Virus record (IMG/VR): IMGVR_UViG_3300033142_002178
Coordinates: 1 to 34,785 of that record
Direction: 5' to 3' (one strand)
DNA from: a virus
Length of the DNA stretch: 34,785 bases
Part shown: positions 18,119-24,626 of the stretch, piece after piece
Layout: the number at the start of each line of letters is the position of its first letter
How positions within the stretch are numbered: position 1 is the first letter of the stretch
Notes under the pieces: generated by a model
Databases searched by the model: none
Told to the model about the DNA's origin: nothing
Seen by the model: only the letters and a program-made list of their open reading frames with translations
Position numbers and translations under genes: made by a program

Positions 18119-19445
18119 ATTCGTAGCTCGTCCTTATCAGCAAAATTTAATTAATGCATTCTTTAAATCCAAACCATGTCGGCGCGCATATATCGTTTGG
18201 CATCGTAGGTCAGGTAAGGACCTAACTTCATGGATAATACTAACTATAAAAGCACTACAAAGATGCGGCACCTATTATTATCTCTTTCCCACAGCCCGAC
18301 AAGCTCGTAAAGCCCTGTGGTTGGGAATAGGCAAAACTGGCGTTAGTTTCCTTGATTATATTCCTGACCGTTTAATTGATAAGATAAATAATACGGAAAT
18401 GAGAATTCACTTAATAAATAAGTCCGTTATCCAGCTAATCGGAGCTGCTTCATATAATTATGCAATGGGCACGAACCCTGTTGGCCTTGTGTTCAGTGAG
18501 TATGCCTTACAGTCGCCCTTGGCATATACCTATTTATTGCCCATAATAACCGAGAATGGCGGCTGGTGTATTTTAAACACTACGCCCCGGGGACATAACC
18601 ATGCTTACAAATTATTTGAACAAGTTAAAAATAACAAAAATTGGTATACAAGCACAGAGACTGTGGCTACTACTGTATCTTCGCTACGTCTGGGTAAAAG
18701 TGTTGTATCTCCCGATGATATTAAGGAAGCGAAAGCGGGCGGAATGAGTTACGAATTAATAGCGCAGGAATTTTTATGTAGTTGGTCTTCAGGGTTAGAG
18801 ACCGCGTACTTTGCTAAGTACATAGCCCGCTCCCGTGCTCAGGGGATGGTTAAGATGCTTCCTCGAGTTCACAAGACTATTTACACTTTCTGGGATTTAG
18901 GTGTAAAAGACCCCACCGCAATATTTTTCGTAGCTTTTGATGAGCAAAATTTTTTCATAATGGATTATTACGAGAACACCCGGCTTGGAATGGAGCACTA
19001 TATTGAGTATGTGGTGAGATATAAAGAGCGACATAACTGCGTGTTCGGGGGACATTTTGCGCCGCACGACATGAAAGTACAAGAATACAGCACAGGGGAA
19101 ACGCGCTTGGATTTTGCTAGAAAACAAGGCATTAACTTCAAAGTTGTCCCTAAACCTAAGTCTAAAATGCATGCGATTGATGTGTTAAGAGGTATTTTTG
19201 ATTTATTTTACTTTAATAGACCCAAATGTGAGCGCGTGTTTGATTGTCTCATGCAGTACCATGCCGCGATTAATTCCGAGGGGGGCGAATCTAAGCCGGC
19301 CCATGACTGGAGCTCGAACTGTCTTGATGCCATGCAGCTTATTAGCCAGGCTTATATTGCTAATTTACTTCCCATTAAGCCCAGTGTTGCTTATAAAAAA
19401 TATACCTTTAATGAAGCTGCATTTGATTTTATTGCCCCGCGCTAA
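18090..19445 (+). CDS. Terminase large subunit
   Basis: A 451-aa packaging motor with ATPase and nuclease domains. The Walker A-like motif is HRRSGKD (38-44), Walker B is VGLVFSEYA (131-139), and the coupling motif is NTTPRG (163-168). The RNase H-like nuclease acidic residues are Asp269 in FWDLG, Asp327 in APHD and Asp413 in NCLDAM. It is shorter than T7 gp19 (586 aa). The start overlaps the holin-like gene by 29 nt and has only a weak RBS (AAGTAAAG). The 3' end overlaps the convergent ERF gene by 17 nt, with no terminator between them. Confidence 0.93.
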   Translation: MLKVRTLPTEFVARPYQQNLINAFFKSKPCRRAYIVWHRRSGKDLTSWIILTIKALQRCGTYYYLFPTARQARKALWLGIGKTGVSFLDYIPDRLIDKINNTEMRIHLINKSVIQLIGAASYNYAMGTNPVGLVFSEYALQSPLAYTYLLPIITENGGWCILNTTPRGHNHAYKLFEQVKNNKNWYTSTETVATTVSSLRLGKSVVSPDDIKEAKAGGMSYELIAQEFLCSWSSGLETAYFAKYIARSRAQGMVKMLPRVHKTIYTFWDLGVKDPTAIFFVAFDEQNFFIMDYYENTRLGMEHYIEYVVRYKERHNCVFGGHFAPHDMKVQEYSTGETRLDFARKQGINFKVVPKPKSKMHAIDVLRGIFDLFYFNRPKCERVFDCLMQYHAAINSEGGESKPAHDWSSNCLDAMQLISQAYIANLLPIKPSVAYKKYTFNEAAFDFIAPR

Positions 19446-20049
19446 ACTTTTTCTTTAATTTGAGATATTCTGGGTACGCTTCCTTACAAACCGCCGTTGC
19501 ATAAATTCCTTTTAAACTTACCCACGTTGCTTGTAGCTCTTGAAGCGAATCAGCTTCTGCTATTTCCTCTAAAATAGTTGATACGTCTTGTTTAGGAGCG
19601 GCTAATGGGGAAACATAACTTTTTTCTACTGGCTTGTTGTCGTAATATTCAACGTCCTCACCCTTACCACCTGGTATTAAGAAAACCTTAAGTAAACCAT
19701 TTTTGACAGCATAGGCCAGAGCCTTGCCCACCGACGTATCATCTAATCGCGTGCTCAGACCTACTTGTATATAAGTTTCAAAGTCCGTTGGGTCTTCTGC
19801 GTTAATTATTTTCATTTCAACTTCTATTAAAAACGCCGTACCGAGTTGCTCCCATTTGCGGATGGTGGAATAAAAACTCACCTTAGTTTTAATAAACGCT
19901 GACCTGAACGCATTAATCACATCATCTACAGCAATGTAATTATATTTTTGATGATTGTTTTTGCCTTTTTTCGCGATACCAGCTATTTCCGCCATGACCT
20001 TTAATTTTTTTTGCTGTAAATTAATACAGCCTGAGGATTCTTTTGCCAT
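19429..20049 (-). CDS. ERF-family single-strand annealing protein
   Basis: A 206-aa recombinase. It anneals complementary single strands during phage recombination, probably with the exonuclease encoded just upstream. Family signs are the KYNYIAVDDVINAFRSAF segment (about 36-52), which follows a Lys/Gly linker, and DDTSVGKALAYAVKNGLLKVFLIP (about 103-126), equivalent to the conserved D-x-x-x-G-x-A-x-x-YA-x(3)-L core. The C-terminal 70 residues are variable. RBS GGAAG upstream of ATG 20049. It overlaps the exonuclease gene by 29 nt, which suggests coupled translation. Confidence 0.85.
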   Translation of the reverse strand: MAKESSGCINLQQKKLKVMAEIAGIAKKGKNNHQKYNYIAVDDVINAFRSAFIKTKVSFYSTIRKWEQLGTAFLIEVEMKIINAEDPTDFETYIQVGLSTRLDDTSVGKALAYAVKNGLLKVFLIPGGKGEDVEYYDNKPVEKSYVSPLAAPKQDVSTILEEIAEADSLQELQATWVSLKGIYATAVCKEAYPEYLKLKKKFSAGQ

Positions 20050-20896
20050 TTCTTGTGAGCTTCCATGTTGCGTGAGTAAATTGATTTTCCTTAATACCTT
20101 CCGATGACCCGATGAAATTAGTAATAATCGCGTCCAGCCGTTCCTTTTGTGAGAGTAATTTCTTTAAATCCGCTCTTATTGATTTGTTTTTGAGAATAAC
20201 TTTTTTAATTTGTTCTGTGCAGTCTTGATAGTGAGTCGTAGGCTTAGGATATATCTGTTGAGCATCCGCTGCGCTCACTGGCGGCGGGGGAATATTTTTT
20301 AAGACATGGTTGTTCCAGAACTTTTTTACCGCTGAGCGCATGCTAACAGATAAACTATAGTCGCGGTCAAAGCGATATATACGAAAATCATCAACCCCTC
20401 CTAATAACACGGCCAAATACGCGTATTCCCGATTTGTCACCATTAAATACCAGTTTATCTGATAATAGTACTGGATTGGGATGTCATCCTTCTGGCTATC
20501 TTCACTGACCCGTGGTGTTCCCCATGATTTTTGGAGTAATGCGTTAAGCCCTGCCGTTTTTGCTTCAAATATTCCTTTATCACCAATCAATCCATCTACA
20601 TGGGCTATCATATAATCGTACTTTGGGTGTTTAATCATGGGCACGTCCCTGTGCACAGTCATATCCGTCCTTGATTCAAACAAATCAATCACAATTGGCT
20701 CTAATCTATTGCCGCATTCTAATTTCAGGGCTATTTTGGCTAGTGATTGTGCTTGTTTAGATGGTTTGCCAGTTTTTTCAAGCCATACGTCGATGGGAGT
20801 CCGCCACGGATTCACACCCATTATACAACTTACATCAGTCCCGCCAACAGCTCTGGCCCTTTCTTTAATTAGCTGTGTTTTGTCTAATTCTGCCAT
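20021..20896 (-). CDS. YqaJ-type viral recombinase exonuclease
   Basis: A 291-aa PD-(D/E)XK exonuclease that resects double-stranded ends to feed the ERF protein. The YqaJ pattern is clear: GGTDVSCIMGVNPW-type N-terminal motif (18-31), RLEP with Glu66, HVDG with Asp101, and the E-x-K in FEAKT (111-113), followed by IQYYYQINWYL, the conserved Gln-Tyr motif. I choose ATG 20896. A further upstream in-frame codon at 20941 is TTG and would deepen the overlap with the preceding gene. RBS is weak. Confidence 0.88.
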   Translation of the reverse strand: MAELDKTQLIKERARAVGGTDVSCIMGVNPWRTPIDVWLEKTGKPSKQAQSLAKIALKLECGNRLEPIVIDLFESRTDMTVHRDVPMIKHPKYDYMIAHVDGLIGDKGIFEAKTAGLNALLQKSWGTPRVSEDSQKDDIPIQYYYQINWYLMVTNREYAYLAVLLGGVDDFRIYRFDRDYSLSVSMRSAVKKFWNNHVLKNIPPPPVSAADAQQIYPKPTTHYQDCTEQIKKVILKNKSIRADLKKLLSQKERLDAIITNFIGSSEGIKENQFTHATWKLTRNGKRILRLY

Positions 20897-21200
20897 AATC
20901 GTCTGCCACTTGGTCAAAAAGCGCGTGTTCACACAGGACAAAAAATTCTGCCTGCAGATGGATAATAAGGTCTGGTTGGATAAGGGTGTGGTCCACGTCC
21001 CAAGTACTTAGGAGCGCTAATAAATTGGTGCGAAATGCGGTTAAATAATTAGAGGGATCAACTAAGATATCATCAAAATAATCTGGATTATCTGACAAAA
21101 AAGCTGAATACGCCACGGAACGAGCCAGTTGTGAGACTTCATCAAAATCTTCATTTTCAGATGATGCGAGTTCGCGTAAATGATTAAAGTACTCCGACAT
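20865..21200 (-). CDS. Hypothetical acidic protein
   Basis: A 111-aa acidic, helical protein, unrecognised. It is the first gene of the leftward recombination module. It starts divergently from the first Rep-like promoter and overlaps the exonuclease gene by 32 nt. No strong RBS is visible. By position it could be a helper of recombination or an anti-nuclease, but nothing in the sequence shows this. Confidence 0.6.
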   Translation of the reverse strand: MSEYFNHLRELASSENEDFDEVSQLARSVAYSAFLSDNPDYFDDILVDPSNYLTAFRTNLLALLSTWDVDHTLIQPDLIIHLQAEFFVLCEHALFDQVADDYGRIRQNTAN

Positions 21201-21207
21201 AACCAGC

Positions 21208-21235
21208 TTGACTTTTAAATCTCACTAGCTATGAT
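21208..21235 (+). promoter_or_regulatory. Promoter of Rep-like gene 1
   Basis: TTGACT (-35, 21208-21213) and TATGAT (-10, 21230-21235) with a 16-bp spacer, a good sigma70-type promoter. The same promoter stands before the second paralogue. Transcription would start near 21242 and give a leader of about 95 nt. Confidence 0.8.
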
Positions 21236-21337
21236 ACTGCACTAAGACGAAGGGACGCAAATTGCGCCCCCACTGAAATTTAGGAAGCACACCAAGCTTG
21301 GGCCTAAATTTCCCACTACAAAGGAGTAAAATTGTAG
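21236..21337 (+). promoter_or_regulatory. Structured 5' leader of Rep-like gene 1
   Basis: Three inverted repeats follow each other. The first is GGGACGCAAATTGCGCCCC (21252-21270). The second is a 10-bp perfect stem, GAAATTTAGG (21275-21284) with CCTAAATTTC (21303-21312), enclosing the palindrome CCAAGCTTGG (21292-21301). The third is CTACAA (21316-21321) with TTGTAG (21332-21337), whose loop holds the AGGAG ribosome binding site directly before ATG 21338. The second copy upstream of the paralogue keeps the same plan, which argues for function. Confidence 0.75.
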
Positions 21338-22069
21338 ATGAAGGAAGAATACCAGATTAAAAAATGCAGTCAATCTTTTTACTATAAGCTTGACTTGAGG
21401 TTTTCATTGTACAGGGAATATCCTCTCTCTTATCCCGCGCTCTCTAGGTTACGCCCTACGATTTCGCTGGCGGCGTATGACCTTTTTATAGCCATGTGTC
21501 ACTACCAGAGGCGGTACTACTACGACGACTTTAGAGTAGCTGAAAATTACTGGCGCAAAACATGTTGCTTTACTCAGAGGGCCTTTTTAAAGGCCCGCGC
21601 CGAATTAATAAGGCATCAGCTCGTCTGCAAGCACAACCCCTCCCGTTACACGCCCCCTACTTATTCTGGGCTTCGGGGGGAGATTGGGGAAGATGAGCTC
21701 TCTCTCTCCATTCCATCTCCTGTCGAGCTATATTTAAGCGAGCTTTTAAAGGCTAAGCTCATCAACCGAGCCACCCGCTATCTATATTTTCATTTGTTCA
21801 CCGAGGCTCAGACTGCAGATTTCCCCGAAAGTATTTTTTTACACAGCGCGGACATTCGTCAATCCCTAGGGCATCCTTCTCCAACATTGTTGCGGCTAAT
21901 CGCCAAATTAAAAGCCCTAGGTTTGGTTGAAGTAAACGCTGCCAAAACTTGCCACTCTCCCTCAGAATTTTTTATTTTAGTTCCTCAGGTGGAATATCCG
22001 ATGCGTAAGAAGTTCGCGTGGGGTCTAGAGCAAGGGGGCAGCTTGACAATAAAATCTCAATCGTTATGA
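21338..22069 (+). CDS. Rep-like winged-helix protein 1
   Basis: A 243-aa, basic, aromatic-rich protein, paralogue of the 22172 gene. The first conserved block is VAENYWRKTCCFT-x(2)-AFLKARAEL (about 66-90). The second (about 170-200) is a probable winged helix: helix-turn-helix ADIRQSLGHPSPTLLRL, recognition helix, then the strand pair GLVEVNAAK. Two DNA-binding regions in tandem resemble plasmid and phage replication initiators, but no family is firmly recognised, so a transcription regulator is possible. Own promoter and leader; RBS AGGAG in a hairpin loop. The end of the gene contains the promoter of the paralogue. Confidence 0.7.
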   Translation: MKEEYQIKKCSQSFYYKLDLRFSLYREYPLSYPALSRLRPTISLAAYDLFIAMCHYQRRYYYDDFRVAENYWRKTCCFTQRAFLKARAELIRHQLVCKHNPSRYTPPTYSGLRGEIGEDELSLSIPSPVELYLSELLKAKLINRATRYLYFHLFTEAQTADFPESIFLHSADIRQSLGHPSPTLLRLIAKLKALGLVEVNAAKTCHSPSEFFILVPQVEYPMRKKFAWGLEQGGSLTIKSQSL

Positions 22070-22070
22070 T
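22043..22070 (+). promoter_or_regulatory. Promoter of Rep-like gene 2
   Basis: A consensus -35, TTGACA (22043-22048), 16 bp before TATGAT (22065-22070). It is nearly the same as the promoter at 21208 and lies within the last codons of gene 1. Confidence 0.85.
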
Positions 22071-22171
22071 ACGGCACTAAGCGAAAGGGACGCAAATTGC
22101 GCCCCCCACTGAAATCCAGGAACATAAAGCTTTAGCGGGCTTTCCTAAATTTCCTACTACAAAGGATGTAG
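22071..22171 (+). promoter_or_regulatory. Structured 5' leader of Rep-like gene 2
   Basis: Second copy of the leader. It has the same GGGACGCAAATTGCGCCCC hairpin (22087-22105). A long stem pairs GAAATCCAGGAA (22111-22122) with TTCCTAAATTTC (22142-22153), leaving two C-A mismatches. The ribosome-site hairpin is CTACA-AAGGA-TGTAG (22157-22171). In both copies the start codon follows the last base of this hairpin, though its stem length and loop differ. Confidence 0.75.
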
Positions 22172-22924
22172 ATGCGGCAAGAATACCAGGTTAAAAATTG
22201 TAGTCAAGCGTTTGAGTTAAAGAAAGAATTAAAAAATTCCCCTTACAAATATTACTCTCTAACTTATCCAGGTTTCCGGGACTTATATCCTAAGATTTCG
22301 ATACATGCTTACGACCTGTATATGGCGATGGTGAACTATCCCACCAAAACCAAACGGGGCTATTTCAAGGTAGCTGAAAATTACTGGCGCAAAACATGTT
22401 GCTTTACCCATCAGGCCTTTTTGAAGGCCCGCGCCGAATTACAAGGACACGAGGCCATTAAAACTCGCCAATATGGATTGAATAAGCCCCAGTATCAGCT
22501 CAGCACTCCTGTCCAGGAGGTCAAATCCTATCTGATGATTGCGTGGCCCATTGTCCATTACTTGGGTGAACTCTTAGAGCATAAACTTCTAAACCGAGCC
22601 ACGGGCTACCTGTATTTTCATTTGTATAGTCTGGCTTTTCAAGCCGATTTTCCCGAAAGTATTTTTTTACGCACTAGTGACATGCGTCAATCTTTAGGGC
22701 ATCCATCTTCGACATTGTGCGCCCTAATCGCCAAATTAAAAGCCCTAGGTTTGGTTGAAGTAAACGCTGCCAAAACTTGCCACTCTCCCTCAGAATTTTT
22801 TATTGCCGTCCCTGATGTGAAATACCCACCTCGTGAAAATCGGCGCGAAATCCAACTTGCTACCGACGAGCAAGCACGTGCGGCTGTAGCTAAATGCAAC
22901 GCCCGCCTTGCCGCGCTCTCCTAA
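22172..22924 (+). CDS. Rep-like winged-helix protein 2
   Basis: A 250-aa paralogue of the previous gene. It has the same two blocks (VAENYWRKTCCFT near 67 and the winged helix around 168-200) and a longer, Ala/Arg-rich C-terminal tail. Two stretches are identical in DNA to gene 1: 38 bp (22370-22407) and 81 bp (22724-22804). The middle third is quite different. This mix suggests gene conversion of the DNA-binding parts while the central domain diverged. A DnaA box and iterons follow within 100 bp, which supports a role in replication initiation. Not proven. Confidence 0.7.
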   Translation: MRQEYQVKNCSQAFELKKELKNSPYKYYSLTYPGFRDLYPKISIHAYDLYMAMVNYPTKTKRGYFKVAENYWRKTCCFTHQAFLKARAELQGHEAIKTRQYGLNKPQYQLSTPVQEVKSYLMIAWPIVHYLGELLEHKLLNRATGYLYFHLYSLAFQADFPESIFLRTSDMRQSLGHPSSTLCALIAKLKALGLVEVNAAKTCHSPSEFFIAVPDVKYPPRENRREIQLATDEQARAAVAKCNARLAALS

Positions 22925-22969
22925 CGTCCCTGTGGATAAGTTTAGGCGCATGCTGGGTTAAGCCCTCTT

Positions 22970-23014
22970 CACCGTCCCGAATCTGTACTCATGCACCGTC
23001 CCGAATCTGTACTC
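22970..23014 (+). repeat. Two 21-bp iterons
   Basis: CACCGTCCCGAATCTGTAC plus TC occurs at 22970-22990 and again at 22994-23014, a period of 24 bp. The end element CTGTAC is found once more at the start of the dyad at 23063. Repeats of this length beside Rep-like genes are typical initiator binding sites. Confidence 0.9.
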
Positions 23015-23062
23015 TTTATATAATATACTGATCTATTATATATATTATTGATCCTTTTTCTC

Positions 23063-23081
23063 TGTACAAATTTTGAACAGC
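23063..23081. promoter_or_regulatory. 19-bp dyad, copy 1
   Basis: CTGTACAAATTTTGAACAG fits CTGT-N-CAAA-N-TTTG-N-ACAG, a symmetric site for a dimeric DNA-binding protein. Together with one flanking base on each side it matches the inverted copy at 28703-28723 at 20 of 21 positions. It is longer than the 16-bp LexA box. Confidence 0.7.
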
Positions 23082-23097
23082 TCTACAAAAGACAGAT

Positions 23098-23121
23098 AAA
23101 AAAAAAGGGGCCAAGGCCCCG
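23098..23121 (-). terminator. Terminator after radical SAM gene
   Basis: On the minus strand, GGGGCC-TT-GGCCCC is followed by nine T. It ends the leftward peptide-modification operon and would also partly stop rightward transcripts from the Rep genes. Confidence 0.85.
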
Positions 23122-23186
23122 TTACTCAATTCATCATCAAACCAAGATTGTTTAAAAAAAAATGGCTATCAGAATGGTCAGGAAAG

Positions 23187-24287
23187 TTAATTACGGTAAG
23201 GAGTAAATCCCATCTCCGTCATTTTCTTTAGTCCGTAAGTTGTTTTCAGGTAATTGGCAGGACATGCCAAGGCCCATAGATTGAAATTTTTAATCTTGCC
23301 ATCACCAAAGCCCTCATACCACATACTTGCTAATTCAGGGTTCGTTACATCTGCTGTGCCATCTTCTTTCAATTGTGCAAATGTGGCATCAAGGTGAACT
23401 GTGCATTTACCAATCCTACCATCGCGCCTAAGAACCCAGTTGTTAAGTCGAGCTGCATAACACCAATATGGATTTGAGTCCTTGCGCTGATGTTGAGCAA
23501 TACGGTTATCTCCAACCAAGTTCTTTAATCGGGCAATATGATGTCCTGGCGTATCTTCTTTTTTCATGATTAGTTTTTTGAATTTAGGGTCAACTCCGCC
23601 CATATCGTGAATCTCCTCAAATTCCACTTGAAAGCGACGATCGTTGCGGAGGAAGGTTTCATATACCTCATGCACAAAACTATCCATTTGAGCCCCAATA
23701 TTGCCCTGGTGGATATGAATACGCATGGTGATGATGAATTCATGGTCAGAATGTTTAGCGTCCAATAAATTACCCCAAATTTTATCGAAGGTGCCTTTGC
23801 GCTTTGGGTCTTGGATGAGCATTTGTTTTTTAGAGAGTTTGACCACCCGGGTTTGGTCATGAAATTTCCGAGGTCCATCAAATGAGATTTTAAAAGCAAT
23901 CACTCCTGAAGCCCGCATACGGTCCAGCATGCGTTTGTTGAGAGCGGTGCCATTGGTTACCATGTCCCCTTCTACATTAATGCCTAAATCTAGCGCTGAC
24001 AGGCTTATATCTTCAATTTGACTCGGGGCCATGAGCGGTTCACCACCGAACCACGATAGCGATGCTTTTTGAAGCCCATTTTCTGATAAGTTTTTAATCC
24101 AGCTCTGTGTGCCTTTCACCATTTTCGCGCTCATAGGTGGAAATAGTTTGTCGCGTTTGAATCTGTGTTCTTCGTAACAGTACCCGCAATCTAAGTTGCA
24201 GTTTTCAGTCGGTAAGATAGCCACTCGTAGCCATTTTGATGTGATTGCCCTTTCTAACTGCAGGGGGCTCATAAATCGTTGTTCCAT
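23187..24287 (-). CDS. Radical SAM/SPASM-like peptide maturase
   Basis: A 366-aa enzyme. The S-adenosylmethionine cluster motif is C-x3-C-x2-C with Cys30, Cys34 and Cys37 (ENCNLDCGYCYEE). It is followed by LSWFGGEP (77-83), the GGE motif that binds the SAM amino group, and by FKISFDGP (132-139). Three further Cys at 276, 295 (GRIGKC) and 342 could hold an auxiliary cluster of SPASM or twitch type. This architecture is shared by sulfatase-maturing enzymes and RiPP maturases that crosslink side chains. No sulfatase is present, while a small Cys-rich exported peptide is encoded 57 nt upstream. RBS AAGGAAAAAC before ATG 24287. A peptide-crosslinking maturase is therefore the best reading. Confidence 0.85.
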   Translation of the reverse strand: MEQRFMSPLQLERAITSKWLRVAILPTENCNLDCGYCYEEHRFKRDKLFPPMSAKMVKGTQSWIKNLSENGLQKASLSWFGGEPLMAPSQIEDISLSALDLGINVEGDMVTNGTALNKRMLDRMRASGVIAFKISFDGPRKFHDQTRVVKLSKKQMLIQDPKRKGTFDKIWGNLLDAKHSDHEFIITMRIHIHQGNIGAQMDSFVHEVYETFLRNDRRFQVEFEEIHDMGGVDPKFKKLIMKKEDTPGHHIARLKNLVGDNRIAQHQRKDSNPYWCYAARLNNWVLRRDGRIGKCTVHLDATFAQLKEDGTADVTNPELASMWYEGFGDGKIKNFNLWALACPANYLKTTYGLKKMTEMGFTPYRN

Positions 24288-24304
24288 AGTTTTTCCTTGG
24301 TATT

Positions 24305-24324
24305 AAAAAAGGGGCCGAAGCCCC
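24305..24324 (-). terminator. Terminator between precursor and maturase genes
   Basis: On the minus strand, GGGGC-TTCG-GCCCC is followed by six T, 20 nt after the precursor stop. A partial terminator here would make much precursor mRNA and little maturase mRNA, as is common in RiPP operons. Confidence 0.85.
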
Positions 24325-24344
24325 TTGGTTGAAATTAGTTGAGA

Positions 24345-24575
24345 TTAAGCGTCACAGTAGCAATTAATGCCGCAGACTGTCTGGAGCGGGTCATTGATGA
24401 AGTTCATATCTGTATAATTTACATCAAGACTCTGGACTTGCTCTGATAGCACCTGGCTTGCTTTGATTTGTAATGTATTATCTAACGCGCCAAGGTTGGT
24501 TGCTTGAGCTGAACCCGTTAAAGCGACAGCGCCGGCTGTTAAAATTGTTCCTAATATTGCTTTTGAATTTTTCAT
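24345..24575 (-). CDS. Putative exported RiPP precursor peptide
   Basis: A 76-aa peptide. Residues 1-25 form a Sec-type signal: Lys at 2 and 5, hydrophobic core ILGTILTAGAVALTG, then SAQA as a cleavage site. The mature part is acidic with Cys68, Cys72 and Cys74 at the very end (VCGINCYCDA). It holds three short motifs of aromatic-X-Asp/Asn type: YTD (54-56), FIN (59-61) and YCD (73-75). That is the pattern modified in three-residue cyclophane peptides (triceptides). Cys-based crosslinks (sactipeptide or ranthipeptide type) are an alternative. RBS AAGGAAAAATT. The gene sits directly upstream of the maturase with a terminator between. Product function unknown. Confidence 0.75.
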   Translation of the reverse strand: MKNSKAILGTILTAGAVALTGSAQATNLGALDNTLQIKASQVLSEQVQSLDVNYTDMNFINDPLQTVCGINCYCDA

Positions 24576-24626
24576 AATTTTTCCTTATTAATTTCGGCAA
24601 AATTGCCATATCCTACAAATGTAGAA

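Larger units (their letters stand above)
21204..22924 (+). repeat. Tandem duplication of promoter-leader-Rep unit
   Basis: The unit starting CAGCTTGAC at 21204 repeats from 22039, a period of about 830 bp. It comprises promoter, leader and coding region. Leader and DNA-binding segments are near-identical; other parts have diverged strongly. Confidence 0.85.
22925..23085. other. Origin-like region downstream of the Rep-like genes
   Basis: A noncoding stretch with the parts expected of an initiator-dependent origin. It has a perfect DnaA box TGTGGATAA (22931-22939), two direct repeats of 21 bp (22970 and 22994), a run of about 40 nearly pure A/T bases (23014-23053) suited to unwinding, and a 19-bp dyad (23063-23081). 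The call is from pattern only. Confidence 0.5.

Noticed and set aside
22970-23014. CRISPR array
   Set aside because: Only two 21-bp repeats with a 3-bp gap, no spacers of useful size and no cas genes.
23063-23081. LexA (SOS) box
   Set aside because: LexA boxes are CTG-N10-CAG; this site is CTG-N13-CAG with inner CAAA/TTTG symmetry.
24613-24624. CTACAAATGTAG as a third copy of the ribosome-site hairpin
   Set aside because: The loop has only two bases and holds no ribosome site; on the relevant strand it lies between two genes without the rest of the leader.
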